6,449 bases of DNA from SCQX01 sp035720945 (lineage in GTDB: Bacteria > Pseudomonadota > Gammaproteobacteria > Burkholderiales > Burkholderiaceae_B), in NCBI GenBank assembly GCA_035720945.1, contig DASTNK010000036.1, positions 1-6,449 on the forward strand. The letters run 5' to 3'. Shown in pieces: positions 6,448 through 6,449 of this stretch. A program made the position numbers and the translations under genes. Below the pieces are notes generated by a model. It was not told the DNA's origin and did not search any database. It saw only the letters and a program-made list of their open reading frames with translations. The number at the start of each line of letters is the position of its first letter. Position 1 is the first letter of the stretch.

Positions 6448-6449
6448 GT

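Overview
The window is a GC-rich bacterial chromosomal segment with tightly packed genes. The proteins fit an aerobic proteobacterium, most likely a betaproteobacterium (Burkholderiales/Alcaligenaceae-like) or a xanthomonad-type gammaproteobacterium. That placement is an impression from protein style and gene content; no species can be named from the sequence alone.

Layout, left to right. (1) Positions 1-2963, minus strand: the first two genes of a cytochrome bo3 ubiquinol oxidase operon. cyoA (subunit II, lipoprotein) is complete. cyoB (subunit I, catalytic) is complete at its N-terminus and runs off the left edge about 15-20 codons before its expected end. cyoC and cyoD would be expected beyond the left edge. 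(2) About 2964-3125: a divergent control region with an AT-rich promoter core, a perfect 16-bp palindrome overlapping the probable -35 of cyoA, and a repeated leader sequence just upstream of the cyoA ribosome binding site. (3) 3126-4463, plus strand: a 12-helix major facilitator of the metabolite:H+ symporter (MHS) type. (4) 4464-4631: a convergent intergenic region with a hairpin terminator that could serve both sides and three tandem copies of a 25-bp repeat. (5) 4632-6447, minus strand: a two-gene pabB-pabC unit for p-aminobenzoate (folate) synthesis. PabB makes 4-amino-4-deoxychorismate and PabC, a short class IV aminotransferase, is the likely lyase that releases p-aminobenzoate. The glutaminase partner PabA is not in the window.

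The enzymes look intact: the metal, quinol, proton-channel and catalytic residues that could be checked are present. CyoA and CyoB form a membrane complex that oxidises ubiquinol, reduces O2 and pumps protons. The MFS transporter would be driven by such a proton gradient and shares the control region with cyo, so co-regulation is possible but unproven. I see no mobile element, RNA gene, CRISPR array or clearly new system. The points most worth a second look are the palindrome/promoter arrangement, the repeated cyoA leader and the 25-bp tandem repeats after pabC.
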